Shown: positions 35,110 through 48,474, numbered from the stretch's first letter. The stretch: DNA of 64,000 nucleotides from Theobroma cacao (GCF_000208745.1 NC_030857.1:8503508-8567507); one strand, 5' to 3'. A program made the numbers and translations. Notes: generated by a model not told the origin, from the letters alone.

Positions 35110-37365
35110 AGCTGATATTTTATTCCAATTGACATATATACCCCCTCGGCCACCAAAGAGCTGTTTAAGACTCTGTTTCAACTAGAGTTTTTAATCACAA
35201 ATTTTATTGGCCTAATTAGGTTTAATTTGATAATGCAATTGCAATTACAATTACAAAATTACGCTAAAAATGATCAAACATTGCTTTTGCAATTAAATAT
35301 AACGATTGTGATCAACGGGTTAATTAATAAATTCATCTGTGGAGATATGCAACATACAACACATTTTACTTTGACTTGAGATTGAGAACGAATGGACAGA
35401 CAATCTACTTATTCCGATCTCCTTTTTTAAAAAATAAACTAAAAAAATATTTAACTAATATAAAAGTAAAAAGGGGTAGACTGAACAATTAAAGCCTTAC
35501 GTTTACAGGTCATGCGCAGAGAAGTCTCACTGTATACCAACTCAGGCTCAGCTATAACTATAAGGTCGGCCACTATTATAATATATTAGTAAAATCTCTT
35601 CATTGGTTGATAGGGTAAAAGAAATGAAGAAATATTTGTCAAAGTCTCCTTGGCTTTGGCGTAGGAATCAAATTTCGTAAACTTTGAAGTAATTTAATTG
35701 TAGGTTTGACGTGGTGGTGTTTGGCTGCCGAGAATTCGAAGTTCCTGGAAGAAACATCACAAGTCATAGTTTTGAATTCAATAAATATGAACAAAGATAA
35801 AGAGTGACACGAATCAACCAGGAGTTTTTTGAAATTTCAAGTCAAGTTAAACTGCGGTAAACTTGGTCTTAACCCTATTTAATTAGTAATTAAGTTTCCT
35901 AAGAAAGCACTCTGCAATTTCTCTTCCCTGATATGTAGTTGGTTTCGAGATTTTAGCTCCTGATACATAGATATATTCATTCATACATTTAACTATTTCG
36001 ATGAAATTTCTACATAACATTCTTTTATTTTTCATTTAAAAAAAAAAGTAGAACAGTCCAAAATGTAAAAAACATTAATCCAAACAATCTAATTTATTTG
36101 ATCTGAAAAAAAAGGTAATAAAAACAATTACCTGAAAGCAGACATACAAATAATATAGTCCTTTCCCAAATTGTAAATTGCACCCAATATATATACCTTC
36201 AGAATTCGGAGACATTCTTCTTAAGTTCGCATACATGACAGCGAACCATCAAGGAGAATGTCCAAAAAACCCCATACATTTAATCAAGGATTGTAGACCG
36301 TTTGATTGACATATCTTTTTCAATCTTTGGCAGTTCATATTATTGATCTTTACCCTCCGAAGCAAATCAATTATTAGCGTGTACTTTCTCTGACACGTGG
36401 GATAACCTAGGCCAATTAATCAGCTGTCCAAAATCGGTGTTGTAATCTAAGGAATAGGAAAATCTATTTTTCTCTTTCTATTAATAGAACTCTTTGTTTC
36501 CCCGTAGGATAAAGATGTATGCTACAATTCTCAACTATACTTTCTATATATACCTATAAATTACAATCACCTTTGCCAATGACAAATCTTTGCTGAATTG
36601 AAAATTTTATTAAATTTTTTCTTCCATAGAATCAGAAGTTTTATCGTCGTCTATCCTCCTACCTCTTAAATTTTTGGGATACATTAGCTTTTTATATTCA
36701 TGCTAAAATTGGATATAGATTTGATATTAAAGTAAGTGTACTTCTCAATGACATGAGCATGTATCATAGCTAAAAAATCATTACCATTACTAATGAGTGT
36801 GTTTTTAATTGTTGCAAAATCAACAATACCCAGTTCTGTATTTGTTCACAAATAAGAATCTTACCCAAGATTTGACAAGCTTTGGCAAAATTGAAGTCTG
36901 TATAATTTAATTAGGGAATCGATTTTCTTCTTGCTTGGCTTTTATAGGAAGATAAAGAGAGAAGAAGAGCAAAAGAGAATCCAAGAATGCGTTAGCATTT
37001 TAACCTCCTTTTGGTTGAAACATTTACTATTTATGTTTTTTTTTTACAAAAAAGGAATAGAAAGTAAAAATTACTAAACAATAAATAAAAACAACGAAAA
37101 AATATATAAAGGTGAAATAAATGTTTAAGATTAATTCATTTGTTGGCAAGAGATTTTTCATAATATATAAAAAAAAAAACCACCTTTGAAATAGAATAAT
37201 AAGATAGCATCCACATGTAGCTAATAAGTTATAGATCAAACTATTCAATAAAAAGGACGAAAACATCTTTTCACTTTATTTTCATTAATTAAAATTAGGA
37301 TATAAATTAATCCGTTGGAAAGTTATATTTTTTTCCATAATATATGCAAGATAATATAAATCAGC
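35110..37365. other. Intergenic AT-rich DNA
   Basis: No coding sequence found on either strand. 35190-35300 has GCAATTGCAATTACAATTACA words and an inverted character like a small MITE, comparable to 63440-63600, but I could not define ends. Confidence 0.4.
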
Positions 37366-37818
37366 CATAATATTTGACAAAATCTTTTAATTATTAAGAA
37401 AAATTCAAATAAGTTTTTATTTTTTATTACATTTAATCAAATTTTTATATTTTATTTTAAGTCAAATAAATTTTTATGATTAATAATTGATTAATTATCA
37501 TTAGTTGAAATATTATTTGTTATTTTTTATATGATTTTGACATGAAATATTGATATATTATAGTAGATGATGGCGTAGCAAATTGACATAGTATCATAAT
37601 ATGATCATATAGTATTTTTTATTTTTTATGTTAATCAAAATTAACACCATGTGGTTATAAAATTAAAAATAATATTTTAATTAATAATAATTAATTAACG
37701 TTAATTATAAAATTTTATTTGATTCGAAATAAAAATATTAAAATTTGATTAAATGTAATAAAAAATAATAATTTATTTAAATTTTTTTAATAATTCAAGA
37801 AACTTTTTTAAATATTGT
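37366..37818. mobile_element. Foldback MITE, family M1, copy 3
   Basis: The left arm (CATAATATTTGACAAAATC, then AAATTCAAATAAG ... TTTTAAGTCAAATAAATTTTTATG) is the reverse complement of the right arm (GATTCGAAATAAAAATATTAAAATTTGATTAAA ... TTTAAATATTG, about 37700-37818). It aligns with 10751-11265 over arms and centre. Confidence 0.7.
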
Positions 37819-40800
37819 ACCCATATAAATCAAGAATAAGGCTAAACTTCTCAAGTGTAGTTTGTAAAATTATCAATTAAAATTAAGTGCTCAAATCAAA
37901 ATTTATTTTGAATATAAAAAAGAGCTGACATGAAAACTCGTAAAGGAGCAGTCCACGACGTCATTATAATGAGGATAAAATAAAATAAAATAAAAACTTG
38001 CAATAAATTAAAAAAAATGAAAAAGATAGTAATTATAGGACAAAAAATGGAGGTTATAAATGTAATTTCATGGAAATTTCCTAAATTTGACGTAAGTGAC
38101 GCCATGTTAGAGCTGGACTACAAGAAACCCCAGCCCAAGTAAATCCATCGAACAGCACATCAGCTTAAGATGCATGTCATTTGCATGTATGGCATGCATG
38201 CCGACATGATTACATACCATCATCGTCAAATAAATAAATAGTAATAAAAGAAAAGAAAAAGAATGTGAGATGACATGTAGTCATGTAGTATCATGGATGA
38301 TGTATCATGGTTGACAGATTGAGTCACGTGTTACGTAGAAATTGACGGAAAAGAGCACCGTTATTGAGAGAAAAGGCATAACGGCCGTTTAAAAGCAAAG
38401 GCTCAATTTCAAGCGCATCTGACAGTTGGACCCTGACCTTAAGTTCTTCAAAAGAAGATTCTCTCTTTCTCTTGCATAATTTTTTAATTTTTTTTCGAGC
38501 TCTGATTCAATATATCCTCACCTATCTTATTATTATAGTATTAAACATGCTTTTATTTTTTCATTTTCCAAGTAGGGCATTCCAATCGCTTAAGGGGAAG
38601 GAGATGAAGAGTTTTTTTTTTTTTTTTCACATTATGTAAAAAGAATGCAGGCTAAGAATTGAAATAACCCATGCAAATAAATTTGAGAAACGAAAGAAAA
38701 CTTATCTGGTATTCCATAAAAAATTATTTTATCATTTTCTTTATATTTATCAAATCGATCTGATTTTATAAAATTAAAAATTAATTTTCATTGTATTTCA
38801 CTTATAGCAACCATTTAATCAAATAAAATGTTAAGATTCTTGTAGCATAGAATTGAAAAATAAAAAATAGTAAGAAAGCCTTCCAGGCGTATATCAATAT
38901 CAATTTCCTTAAAACTTATTTGTATCCATCAATTATTTGTTAAAGTGTGCAAAAGTGTTACAAATGATAAATTTTGAAATATAATGAAATTCAATGATTG
39001 ACTATATATTATATTAACGAAATCAATTCATTAAGCATCACCAGTATATGACAAAATTATTGTACTTCTACAAAGGTTTTCACTAGCAAATGTTATAGAA
39101 AAATCTTTAAAGTATTTCAAGTAAGATAGATTGATCAAAACTGTTTTTGTATGTTTTCATAAAATTAAAAGTGTCTATTTATAGAAAAAGATATGTTTGC
39201 TTGTACAAATATAACCTTTCGAGTAGATATAATTGTTTGAATAAACATAACTATTTGAAAAAAAGAAATAGTTGAACATATATGAATGCTTGAATAGACA
39301 TAACTGTTCAAATGACTTTATTCTTTTTCATTTTTTTTAATGTGTGATTATGTCCTATATTATTATTGTTGAAAATATTCAACATAAAGTTTATTCGGTT
39401 AAGTTATACAAAATGAGGTATTTTTTTAAAAAAATTGATTCCTTAAAAATTTTTTCCCTCCCTTTTCAATATTCAAACTTGAGATTTATAGGATTTGAGT
39501 TTTAACTATTAGAATATCTTCATAGAGACAATATATGTACTCAGGTAAGAAGTTAGTATATCTGGATTTAGAAAGTTGGTGTTATAACTCATGTTTTGTA
39601 TTATTTCAAATAATTTTAATTGCAATTTTATAATTTTTTAATCTCAGCTATTTAAAATATGAAAATATACTTCAAATGAACCTCATAATTTTAGATAATC
39701 AAGATTATATAATCTTTATATGTAATCAAGCGTACCTCATACGAATCCAACTATTAGGAATCAGGGGTGGATCCTCCTTTCCAAAATTTTAAAATTTTTT
39801 TATATTATATAAAATTTTTTAAAATTTTGTATATATTCTCTTAATGACCCCTCAAAATAATTTTTATTTAATAATGAATACAAATAAAAAATAACAAAAT
39901 GATCTCACATGCCTCGCTTAATTTTAAAGCTTTTTTTTGTTTTCTTCTTTCAATTTGTATTATTATTTTTATTTATATTTGTTTATTTTTTCATTTATAT
40001 ATTATTTGCTCATATGTTCTAAGTTTATATAGATTTTCTTCTCCAAATTTGCACGAACCATCAACCATATTCTTTTTCTTTATTTTTTGTTATGTCTATT
40101 ATGTGGATTTTATTTTCTATGATTTTAATCTTTAAAAATTAATGAATTATTATGTAATTCTCAAATATCAATCGTAGTATTAAACTGTTGTTTAAAATTT
40201 CATCAATGTATCATTTGTTTATTAATCTTGATTATATAAAAGAAAATTATCTAGAGTATATCTTTTTATGTATTTTGCATTTTATATTTAGTTGAAAGGA
40301 AATTTTCTTGAATATATAGTCTTTAAACAATTTTGATTACATAATATAAATTATTAATCTTGCATATCATATTTAACTATTTATAGTTTACGCATTATAG
40401 TTTTATATTTAGTATTGTAAGTTTAAATAGAAATAAAATAAGAATATTGGATGTTGATTGTATTAATTTTTTTCATATTTGATTAAAGTATAAGTAAGTT
40501 GAAAATAATTGACAAATTCTTTAAACGAAAAAATGCAAATCGTTGAAATCCTCTTACACTTGAGCCACCAAACCTCAGTGCTTAAACTCATGAACAAGAG
40601 TAATGTAAATCAAAACGTCCAAGACTTAATTTTAAAGAAATTGATGTTTTTCAATACATAATCAATAATTGATGAATTTGAATTCAGGAAACATGGTCGA
40701 GTATAACTTTCTTAAAGAACTATTATAAGTCCTTATTTTATTGATTTACATGTTTTATAAAATTATTTTCTATTATCAATCTTTTGATTGTTGGTTAAGT

Positions 40801-40960
40801 TTAACATATTGATTTTTAAAATTTTTCACCCTTATTCCTTCATCTTTGACCCTCAACAAAAGTTGGCTAACTCTGCGTTTGTTAGGAATAGAGGTTATAC
40901 AGCTCTTTTAATTCTTTTAATTTTTCATAGTTGATTTTGTTTTGTATAAATTCATAGTTG
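37819..40960. other. Intergenic AT-rich DNA with a promoter-like patch and a decayed LTR-like patch
   Basis: 38270-38470 is less AT-rich and holds a G-box (CACGTG within GAGTCACGTGTTACG) and a CT-rich stretch (TTCTCTCTTTCTCTTGC). It looks like a plant promoter, but no gene follows. 39100-39320, read on the minus strand, has TCTATAAATAGACAC and repeated AACTATT/ATAACTGTT words like a decayed copia LTR; ends are not visible. The rest shows nothing. Confidence 0.35.
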
Positions 40961-41764
40961 TATTCTTTTAGGTGTAAGTTTGAAATTCTGGTCCTTTTAC
41001 TTATAAGCAATTTTAGTCTTTTTATCTCAATTTTGAAGAATTTAGTCTATATACTTTTATTAAAAATTGATTTGAAGACAATTGATAATGGTGTTAAGAT
41101 ATTGTATTTTAACTAATTTATAACGTAACATTTTGGTAATAACTAAAGATGTTAGCTTTATGATTGATCCTTGTTTTAATATGACAAAAGCTAATGATCA
41201 AAATTTTAAATGTTTAGTGCACTAGGACTTAATGAAAAATCCTTAAGCTTTTGATTGACAAAGAGGCTATGCACATCAAGTTTAATTATGTGTTTTGAGG
41301 CTTAACCTAACCTATAATGTTGAGACCTCAAAGAGGGTATCGAGACTTGATTGTTTTATGTGCCTCAAGAAATAGCCTAAGTATGAAGGTGTATCAAAAC
41401 AACTCTGGATGGTATCGACACTTCACTTAGCAAGAGTCATTTTTCCAAAGAGCATGTATTGAAGTGTCGAGAACATGACTAGATGTATCGAGACAACTTC
41501 TTAGAAGAGCAAAATTCCAAAGAGCAAGACCAAGTGTATCAAGACACACATCTCAAGTGTCAAGCCTTGCTTTCAATCTTCAAAATCTCGAGAATAAGTG
41601 CAAATGTATTGAGATAAAAGACTTCAAGTACCAAGACTTCCCTTTTGGACTTCAAGAGCAAATGTCTAAGTGCTTGATATCAAAATTGGGTTCAAAAAAA
41701 AGAATTTTCTATATATCAAGACAAAGGTATAGAGACATCAAAATGAGGTATGGAGACATTTCAC

Positions 41765-41850
41765 AAAGTCTTGATACTTGGATTCAAAGTCTTGATACTT
41801 GGTTTCAAAATCTTGATACTTGGTTTCAAAGTCTTGATACATAACTTTAA
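41765..41850 (+). repeat. 21 bp minisatellite, about 4 copies
   Basis: Consensus AGTCTTGATACTTGGTTTCAA repeated four times with few changes, then degenerate copies to about 41910. Because the unit is a multiple of three, it creates an open frame of repeated SLDTWFQ units that is not a real protein. Confidence 0.9.
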
Positions 41851-42379
41851 AGTTTTGATATCTGGCATAACGTATAGAGACCTGGCTTCAAAGTCTCGAT
41901 ACTTCACTATCAGATTTCAAATTTCAGAGAGCAAATGTTAAAGTTTCGAGATGTCTTTCGAGGTTATCGATACCTCACTTTGGAAAACCCAAAAAAGATT
42001 AAAATAACAGCTAGTTTCTACATCAAATCATCCTTAATGGCTACAAAGCTTCTCCAATGTTTACAAGGTTTCTCCAATTATAAAAAGAATTTCTCTAGCA
42101 CATTTAGGACTGAAGGAAAGAAAAAGAAAAATCGTTTGACTAAGAATCAATGAAATGAAGAAGAAAAGGAAAAAGAGAGAGAAACCAAGCTAAAGTAGCC
42201 ACTCATATTTTTCCACAAAGCTTGTGAGCTATGTTTGAGCTTCCATTCTTTTGTATTTTCACTCATATCTTTTGTAATCATCTTTTAGCTCTACCAAACT
42301 CTTCTTCCATGTACTCACATAGCCCAATCAGCTTTTTAGAGGCATATGTGAGCTTTAACATTGTAAGAAAGAAAAGGTT

Positions 42380-42660
42380 ACGCTTGAACCTTTAAAAGGC
42401 AATGTTGTAAAGGTTTTGCCTGATCCTTGAAAAAGCTAACCTTTTACCCGATCCTTAAAAAGGCTAAGGTTTTGCTTAATCTTTGAAAAGGCTGAGGTTT
42501 TGTCTGCTCCTTGAAGAGGCATTGTGTGGGTTATGCTTGCTTCCGTGAAAAAGTAGTGTGTGGGTTATGCTTGATCCCATGAAAAAGCAATGTGAGGTTA
42601 TACTTGATCCTTTCGAAAAGGCAATGTATAAAGGTTATGCTTGATCCTTGAAAAGACAGA
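42380..42660 (+). repeat. Tandem repeat of about 36 bp, about 8 copies
   Basis: Units such as GGTTATGCTTGATCCTTGAA followed by AAGGCAATGT recur every 30-40 bp with variation. Repeats of this form are typical in copia LTRs upstream of the R region. Confidence 0.85.
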
Positions 42661-43303
42661 TTTTATAGTGGATTGAGGACTCCTTGGTGAGCTAAGGGAG
42701 AGGATGTAGACACCTATGGAAAGGATCGAATATCTATAACTACTTTGTTTCTTTTCTGCCTTCTCCTTACTCTTTAACTTGCATATTTCACTTTGAAGGA
42801 GTTTTCAGAAAGTCACTTTCAACTTTCTTCTCCCTCTCTTTGAACTTGTGCTTCCTTTCTGTAATCTTCACTGCTCCTTACTTATGGATTTTATCGTGTA
42901 GTGAATATATTTGAATATTTGAGTTCAAAACTATTTTTCCTTGACTCACTTTCAAATCACTCATGTTTTCCACCATGATTTGAAGAGTCTTGAAAATCTG
43001 TACTTGTTTAGTTTTATTCCTTGATTTACTCTTCAAGTTGCTTTAAACTTTTTATTTATGCACTTCTCTTGAAGAGTCTTGAGATTTTATCTTCAACTCA
43101 CTTGCTCATTTGGTTTTCAAATTGTTTTTGACATGTTTTAAAGAAAGAGCAAGTTTGAGAATTTCTTTCCTTGTTGAGCTTGTGTTCTTTATATGAAAAA
43201 TGTTTTAGAGATTTATTCACAGCTCACTTACTTTTTATTTTTATACTTAAGCATTTCACTTCACCATGAAGAGTACTGAAAATTTGTTTTCAGCTTGTTT
43301 GTT

Positions 43304-43616
43304 CATTTTCCTTGTTTTTTTTTTAAGTGAAATTTTTTTTTTAAAGCTTGTCATCAAACTCAAAAGCTCAAATTACTGAAAAGAATTTTTAAAATTCAAT
43401 TCACCCCATTCTTGAATATTTTTTCATCATTTTTATTAAGCTAACCGATCTAACAAAAGNCATTTTCCTTGTTTTTTTTTTAAGTGAAATTTTTTTTTTA
43501 AAGCTTGTCATCAAACTCAAAAGCTCAAATTACTGAAAAGAATTTTTAAAATTCAATTCACCCCATTCTTGAATATTTTTTCATCATTTTTATTAAGCTA
43601 ACCGATCTAACAAAAG
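43304..43616. repeat. 156 bp duplication flanking an N (probable assembly seam)
   Basis: Bases 43304-43459 and 43461-43616 are identical as far as I can read, separated by one N at 43460. This is almost certainly an unmerged contig overlap, not biology. Confidence 0.9.
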
Positions 43617-44099
43617 ATATTGAAGTTGATTAGTTTTTTGCTTATGTGACATATCTCAACATAAAAAACAACATATCTTACTTTGATAATAATTAATATT
43701 TTTTAAATTCTAAAAGAACGAAACCTAGTTTTTTTTAGTAAAAATAAAGTTTTTTTTTTTTCATTAATGTGTGTCATGTGGTAAAAAATGTTCAAGTTAG
43801 CATGTCAAGTTATCAACAAAAAATGCTACATAATCGAATTTAATACAGTTTTCAATTATCTTTAAATTGATTTTTAATAAAAATATAAAAATTAGATTCA
43901 TTAAAACATTGAGATAAAAGGAATAAAATTGTAGAATTGATCTATAGAAGAACCAAATTTAGAATTTGATAATTATTTTTTATGACTTTTTTTTGTAGAT
44001 TTTGATTTTTCAAACAACATCTTAAATTAAAAGTACAAAATCTTCATTTACAATATAATAAAACTACATAAAATAAGACGTACTTTAATTCTCTTTTCA

Positions 44100-46898
44100 T
44101 TGTTTGTCATTTTGTGAAACCCTAACTTTTCATTAAAGGATATGATGGGAAATCCTTAAGTGAGGTTGTAAATTTCTTGTTATGAACTAACATTTTTAAC
44201 TTCTACCTTTGAAAACTTGTGTTTTGAGCTATTAAGTTGATTTGATAAGAAGTAAAGAGAGAGGAGTCAAAATGGATGTGTTTTCAAGTGAATTTTTACT
44301 TTCTAAGGTTGAAGTATTGATACCCATGAACAAGGCATCGATACTTACTGCCTAGAAAACTTTTAAAAAGGGTTTTGAAGAACAAGCGTCGATACTTCAT
44401 TTAAAGGTATCGATACTTGAAAATCCAAAACAAAGTATCCATACTTGTAGTAGATGACACAAAAATAAAAGGGGTCAAACAATATTTTCACCTTCAAAAT
44501 TTTTTCTTTAGGGCTTTTTTAAAATCCCTCTACCTTTAGTTCATCTCCTTTTGCCTTTTCAAGCAACTCTTAACCTCTCTTCCCCTATCTCTTTCTAAAA
44601 ACCTCAATTTTTGAAGATTTGATCCTAGTTTTCAATCTTGAAAGTAGTAAGGTTAAGTTTTTGACTCTCAGGGTTTTTAAATATCTATTTTTTAAAAATT
44701 AGATTTCGAAAACTCTCAACAGATTTGGATATTCCTTCTCTAAGGGTATATTGTCTAAGTTGACTTTCTCTCACTACAAGCTCACCAAGGTAAGAGGTAC
44801 ATCGATTTAAGTGTTTATGCCATTAGTTTAGACAAGATTTAGTTAGGGTTTGAAATAACCTAGTTTCAAATTTTGGAATTTTTAGTTTAAGTTGTGTTTA
44901 TGATTGAATGATTGATATACAAGGTTTGTTAAATCCCCAAGGATTCATCTAGAGCGAAGTGTCGATGTTCGATTGAGTGCTACTTGACGAATCGGTTGAG
45001 GTTGGTAGACATGACATTTTTAAGAATTTTACTATAAATAAAACTAAGCATGTTTATTGAATTCTTACTTTACATGATTTTCCATATTGTGTTCATAATT
45101 ATGAAAAGCTTAATGTTGAATTGAATGTTTTCAATGATGATTTCAAAAGTATATATGTTATGTAAATATTCAAACTATGCAGTAATTTTACATAAAAAGG
45201 GACAAGCTCTTTCAAATGTTTTCCTTCAAAATGAATCCATGATGGTATGGTTGATATGAAGCTGATGCATGATTAAATGAATTCAAATGTGGATGATTAA
45301 ATACCCATACTTATGTTAATGAGATGAAAATGATGTATGCACATGATTATGTAAATGAAGAACATGAGTTTAGTTGAGTATATGAGCAAGAAAGTATATG
45401 GTAGCATGGTGGGTTATAATATTGAATCCCTTTATTCACAAGTTTATAGAATGATATGATGATATGAAAGCAAATGATGATTTCTTATTGAGATATGTTA
45501 TGGATATGTGGAATACCATATAGTTAGTTTGCCTTGATGTAGGCATGATACCACTCGATTATATGTCCAAGATAGTGGGGACTGTACATTATTCGTGAGA
45601 ATATGTCCATAATAAGGACCGTAACAGTGAAATCTCACCCAAGGTAAAAGGATAAGTTAAGAAATCCTTAGGTGAGCATGTGAATTTTTTTTTGTTTGAA
45701 ACATTAAATTTAGTTTTAAATTGTAGAAAAATTCATGTTTTGAAATACTTTGATGTTTAGCAAGATTAGATGTTGGAAATGAGTCTAATTAGACAGGTTT
45801 CTAAGTGTATTTTTGCTTACTAGAGCAAATGTATCGATACATGATCTTCATGTATCTATAGATTTAGTCCAAAAAGCTTTTAAAAGGAGATATGAAAAAC
45901 ATGTATTGATACATAGAAAGATGTATTGATAGATTTTAATTTTTATAAACATCTATCGATACGTAGCCAAATGTATTGATAGAATTTTTTCAGAAGCTAA
46001 TGTATCGATACATGGACCTAATGTATTAATACATTTCATTGATTTAAGAAAAATAAAAGGAGTAAAAACATATTTTCACTACCAGACTATAAATATTCCA
46101 CAATTTTCAAAGGTTGGTAGCCCTTAGCCATTTTTGCAAGGTAATTTCTAAACCCCAAACCTTCTCTAACTTATTTTCAACCCAAAACCTCATTTTTTGA
46201 TGATTTTAGAGCTTGGCTTTAAGTTATTAAGAAAAAATGACATTTTTTAACTTCAAATCCTTGATTTATGATTTTTCCATAACTAAAGCTGTTATGTTAT
46301 GTCCAGATTTTCGGTTAAGTATTGGAGCCCAAAGGTTTTGTGATTTTTCTTAGCATCTAAGCTCACCTAATATAAGAATGAAGGATCTATGGGTTCCTAA
46401 GCTTTATTTATGTTAAGTAGTAGTAAGTTTAAGTTAGAAAATTAGTTTTTGATGAATCCAACTAGTTTCGGTGGTGCTGGAAATGACTAGTACAAAATCA
46501 TTAAACTAGATAATGATTATGATGTTGTTGAATGATTAAGAATGGTTGGGAACTTCTAGGAATCCACCAGAGTGCAGCCGTATTTGGAACTAGACATAAA
46601 ATCTCCAATTAGGTGAGTGGATGCACCTTTTCAAGTTTTTTAAATATGTAAAATAAGCATAATTTTCATGGAAATGAATGTTCATGTGATGTTGGAACGT
46701 TATTTTAAGAAATGGCTTATTAAAAGACTTAAGTTTTAAGTTTGTCAATTGATCTTCAAACAATATGTTTAAAGAACTTGGCTTGATAATGATTTGCGAT
46801 ATGAGTGACATAAATGATTTTCATATTGTTTGCAAATCCACTATGCATGTAAATATCATACTATATATTAGTTTTTAACAAGATGAGGGCAAGCCCTT
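44100..46898 (+). mobile_element. Two tandem, diverged LTR-like units (decayed)
   Basis: Unit 1 (about 44145-45665) and unit 2 (from about 45666) share order and wording. First comes a GAAATCCTTA(A/G)GTGAG start (44150, 45670), then a cluster of ATCGAT palindromes (44310-44455, 45825-46045). Next are an AACC(T/C)C..CAA leader-like stretch, a GATTCATCTAGAG / AATCCACCAGAG block (44940, 46560), and a CTTTCAAATGTTTTCCTTCAAAATGA block (45210; interrupted at 46899 and resumed at 48475). A late block, CCAAGATAGTGGGGA near 45570, reappears at about 50280. No pol was found. They look like LTRs of one gypsy-type lineage; exact ends are not visible. Confidence 0.55.
45825..46045. repeat. Cluster of TGTATCGATACA palindromes
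   Basis: Eight full or near copies (ATGTATCGATACATG twice, ATGTATTGATACAT, ATGTATTAATACATT and others) separated by 10-30 bp of unrelated sequence. The sister unit has five copies of a related but distinct palindrome, AAGTATCGATACTT, at 44310-44455, and three more copies occur at 49350-49445. Confidence 0.8.
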
Positions 46899-48469
46899 TG
46901 TTGGTAATTTTACACACAAGTGCATGTGCAATGAGTAATATAGTGATAAAAAAGTATCATTTCCTAAGAGAGTTGGTTTAATAATAGTTGCTAAGTACTA
47001 ACATTAAAACAAACCAATTTTGTTCAAGCAAATCAAGATTTAAGAATTAAATTAAAACTTAAACTTAGCCATATAAAATTAGACTAAAGATTACAAGTAG
47101 AATTTAATGAATATTAAATGGACTAAAATCTAGGATTATGGTTTCATTCAACATTTCACTTGGATTATTATTCTCTAATTACTTAATTCAATAGGGGTTT
47201 ATGCTAGTTTAAAATCCGAATGCTTGTACAATCGTATGTCTAAGAGTTTGTACAATTGCCTAGATTAATTGGGTCCCTATATATCTATAGAATTCAATTA
47301 AACTAGGTTCTTTGGGCATAATTTCTACTTAGACTATATGTGGCATTTAGACGTATGTCTACCTTGGTTACTAATCAAGGCACTTAATTTCTAAGTGATA
47401 TGAATACATATTATCCAAACTTAGGTATAATCTAAACTAATTTTGTCAAGCCTCATCTAGATACCACACCTATTTAATTGGTGATCAAGCAATCAATGGT
47501 CAATAAATTTCTTATTTAAATAAATATCAACATACCCATTCAAAATAAGTAAAAGAGCAGCAATTAATCCAATTTAATGTAGAAATCCACCAAAATCCTA
47601 AATAAAAGCTATTTAGCTCATCATATTTATAGAAAAGTTTAATATTCTCAAAAAATAAATTATTTTTACAATAAAGGTAGAGAGAGAAAAAGAAAACTAG
47701 TGAGAGAAATGAGCTACTATAACTGATGGAACCCAATCTTTCTTGATTTCTCACCTTTTCCTCTTTTGTAGAAAGCTACTCTTTTTTCCTCTGAAGACTC
47801 CTCTAATGTTTGGCTTTTCAACCTTCCAAAGGCCCTTTTTAAACCCCTTCAAATAGCCCCTTGATTTAAAAGATTGGAGGGTGCATATTAACCAAGTTCC
47901 GTTTTTGCTGTCTTGGAGTGCTTTTTTTGGTTGGGGTCCCGTTGCGGCACTAAGTGCATGGCGTCACAACACTATGCTTGCTGTGTTGATGCTTTACTCT
48001 TTCTAGCTTCAGTGTTGTCCCTATTGCAATTCAGTTACTTCCCATGTGACTTTAGCCACTATCTGATCAGAACTACTTAAAGTTATCAACACAAAAGTTG
48101 TAGGCCTTTTGCATAGCTTTCCAATGATCCAAAAATCAAGGCAATCAGGCATTTGTAGCTTGAGTTATGCTTAAGATACCATAACATATTTAGTACACAT
48201 CTACACCTATCCATCCTTGCACGATTCATTGCCGCTTCAACCCTTTTCATTTGTAGACCTTCAAAACAAGGAACCAAATCAATAGCAACTAAATTTAAAT
48301 ATTTTAACATATAAATGAACCAAAATAATTGAAATTAAATTAACTTAACATTCTTTTATTAAATAAAAGAAAAACAATTGAAACAATTTAAACTATACCT
48401 AAAACTTTAGAACTTAGCCATTTCAGCACCTAAAATGCTACAAGATAACTCTATATAATAAATTTATCA
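46899..48469 (-). mobile_element. Solo LTR of the gypsy family A, 1571 bp
   Basis: Starts TGTTGGTAATTTTAC and ends AATTTATCA, flanked by a perfect CCCTT duplication (46894-46898 and 48470-48474). The empty site can be read from the sister unit at 45205-45220 (AAGCTCTTTCAAATG), which confirms both ends. Same family as 627-2104 and 28777-30434. The stray open frames inside are noise. Confidence 0.9.
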
Positions 48470-48474
48470 CCCTT

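Larger units (their letters stand above)
41150..43612 (+). mobile_element. Copia-type solo LTR (family D), 2463 bp as assembled
   Basis: Starts TGTTAGCTTTATG and ends GATCTAACA (inverted TGTTAG/CTAACA), flanked by a perfect AAAGA duplication (41145-41149 and 43613-43617). It contains a 21 bp minisatellite (about 41765-41850), a roughly 36 bp tandem repeat (42380-42660) and, at about 42690-42760, a GGATGTAGACACC...TATAACTACTTTG passage like the R-U5 region of SIRE/Tork-type copia LTRs, which sets the plus orientation. The true length is about 157 bp less because of the duplicated seam at 43304-43616. Confidence 0.85.
40975..43975. mobile_element. Foldback element split by a copia-type solo LTR
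   Basis: The left arm (about 40975-41144: TTTTTATCTCAATTTTGAAG, TTTTATTAAAAATTGATTTGAAGACAATTG) is the imperfect reverse complement of the right arm (about 43790-43975: CAATTATCTTTAAATTGATTTTTAATAAAAA ... TTGAGATAAAAGGAA). The LTR at 41150-43612 lies between them with a 5 bp duplication, so the foldback element was there first. Similar in type to 11706-12632. Confidence 0.65.

Noticed and set aside
34840..35110. microRNA precursor (a GTGAGCAC word suggested miR156)
   Set aside because: The mature sequence and a matching star arm are not present; no convincing hairpin by eye.
41557..41941. Open frames with repeated SLDTWFQ or LILGFKV units
   Set aside because: They are the 21 bp minisatellite read in different frames; the unit being a multiple of three keeps them open.
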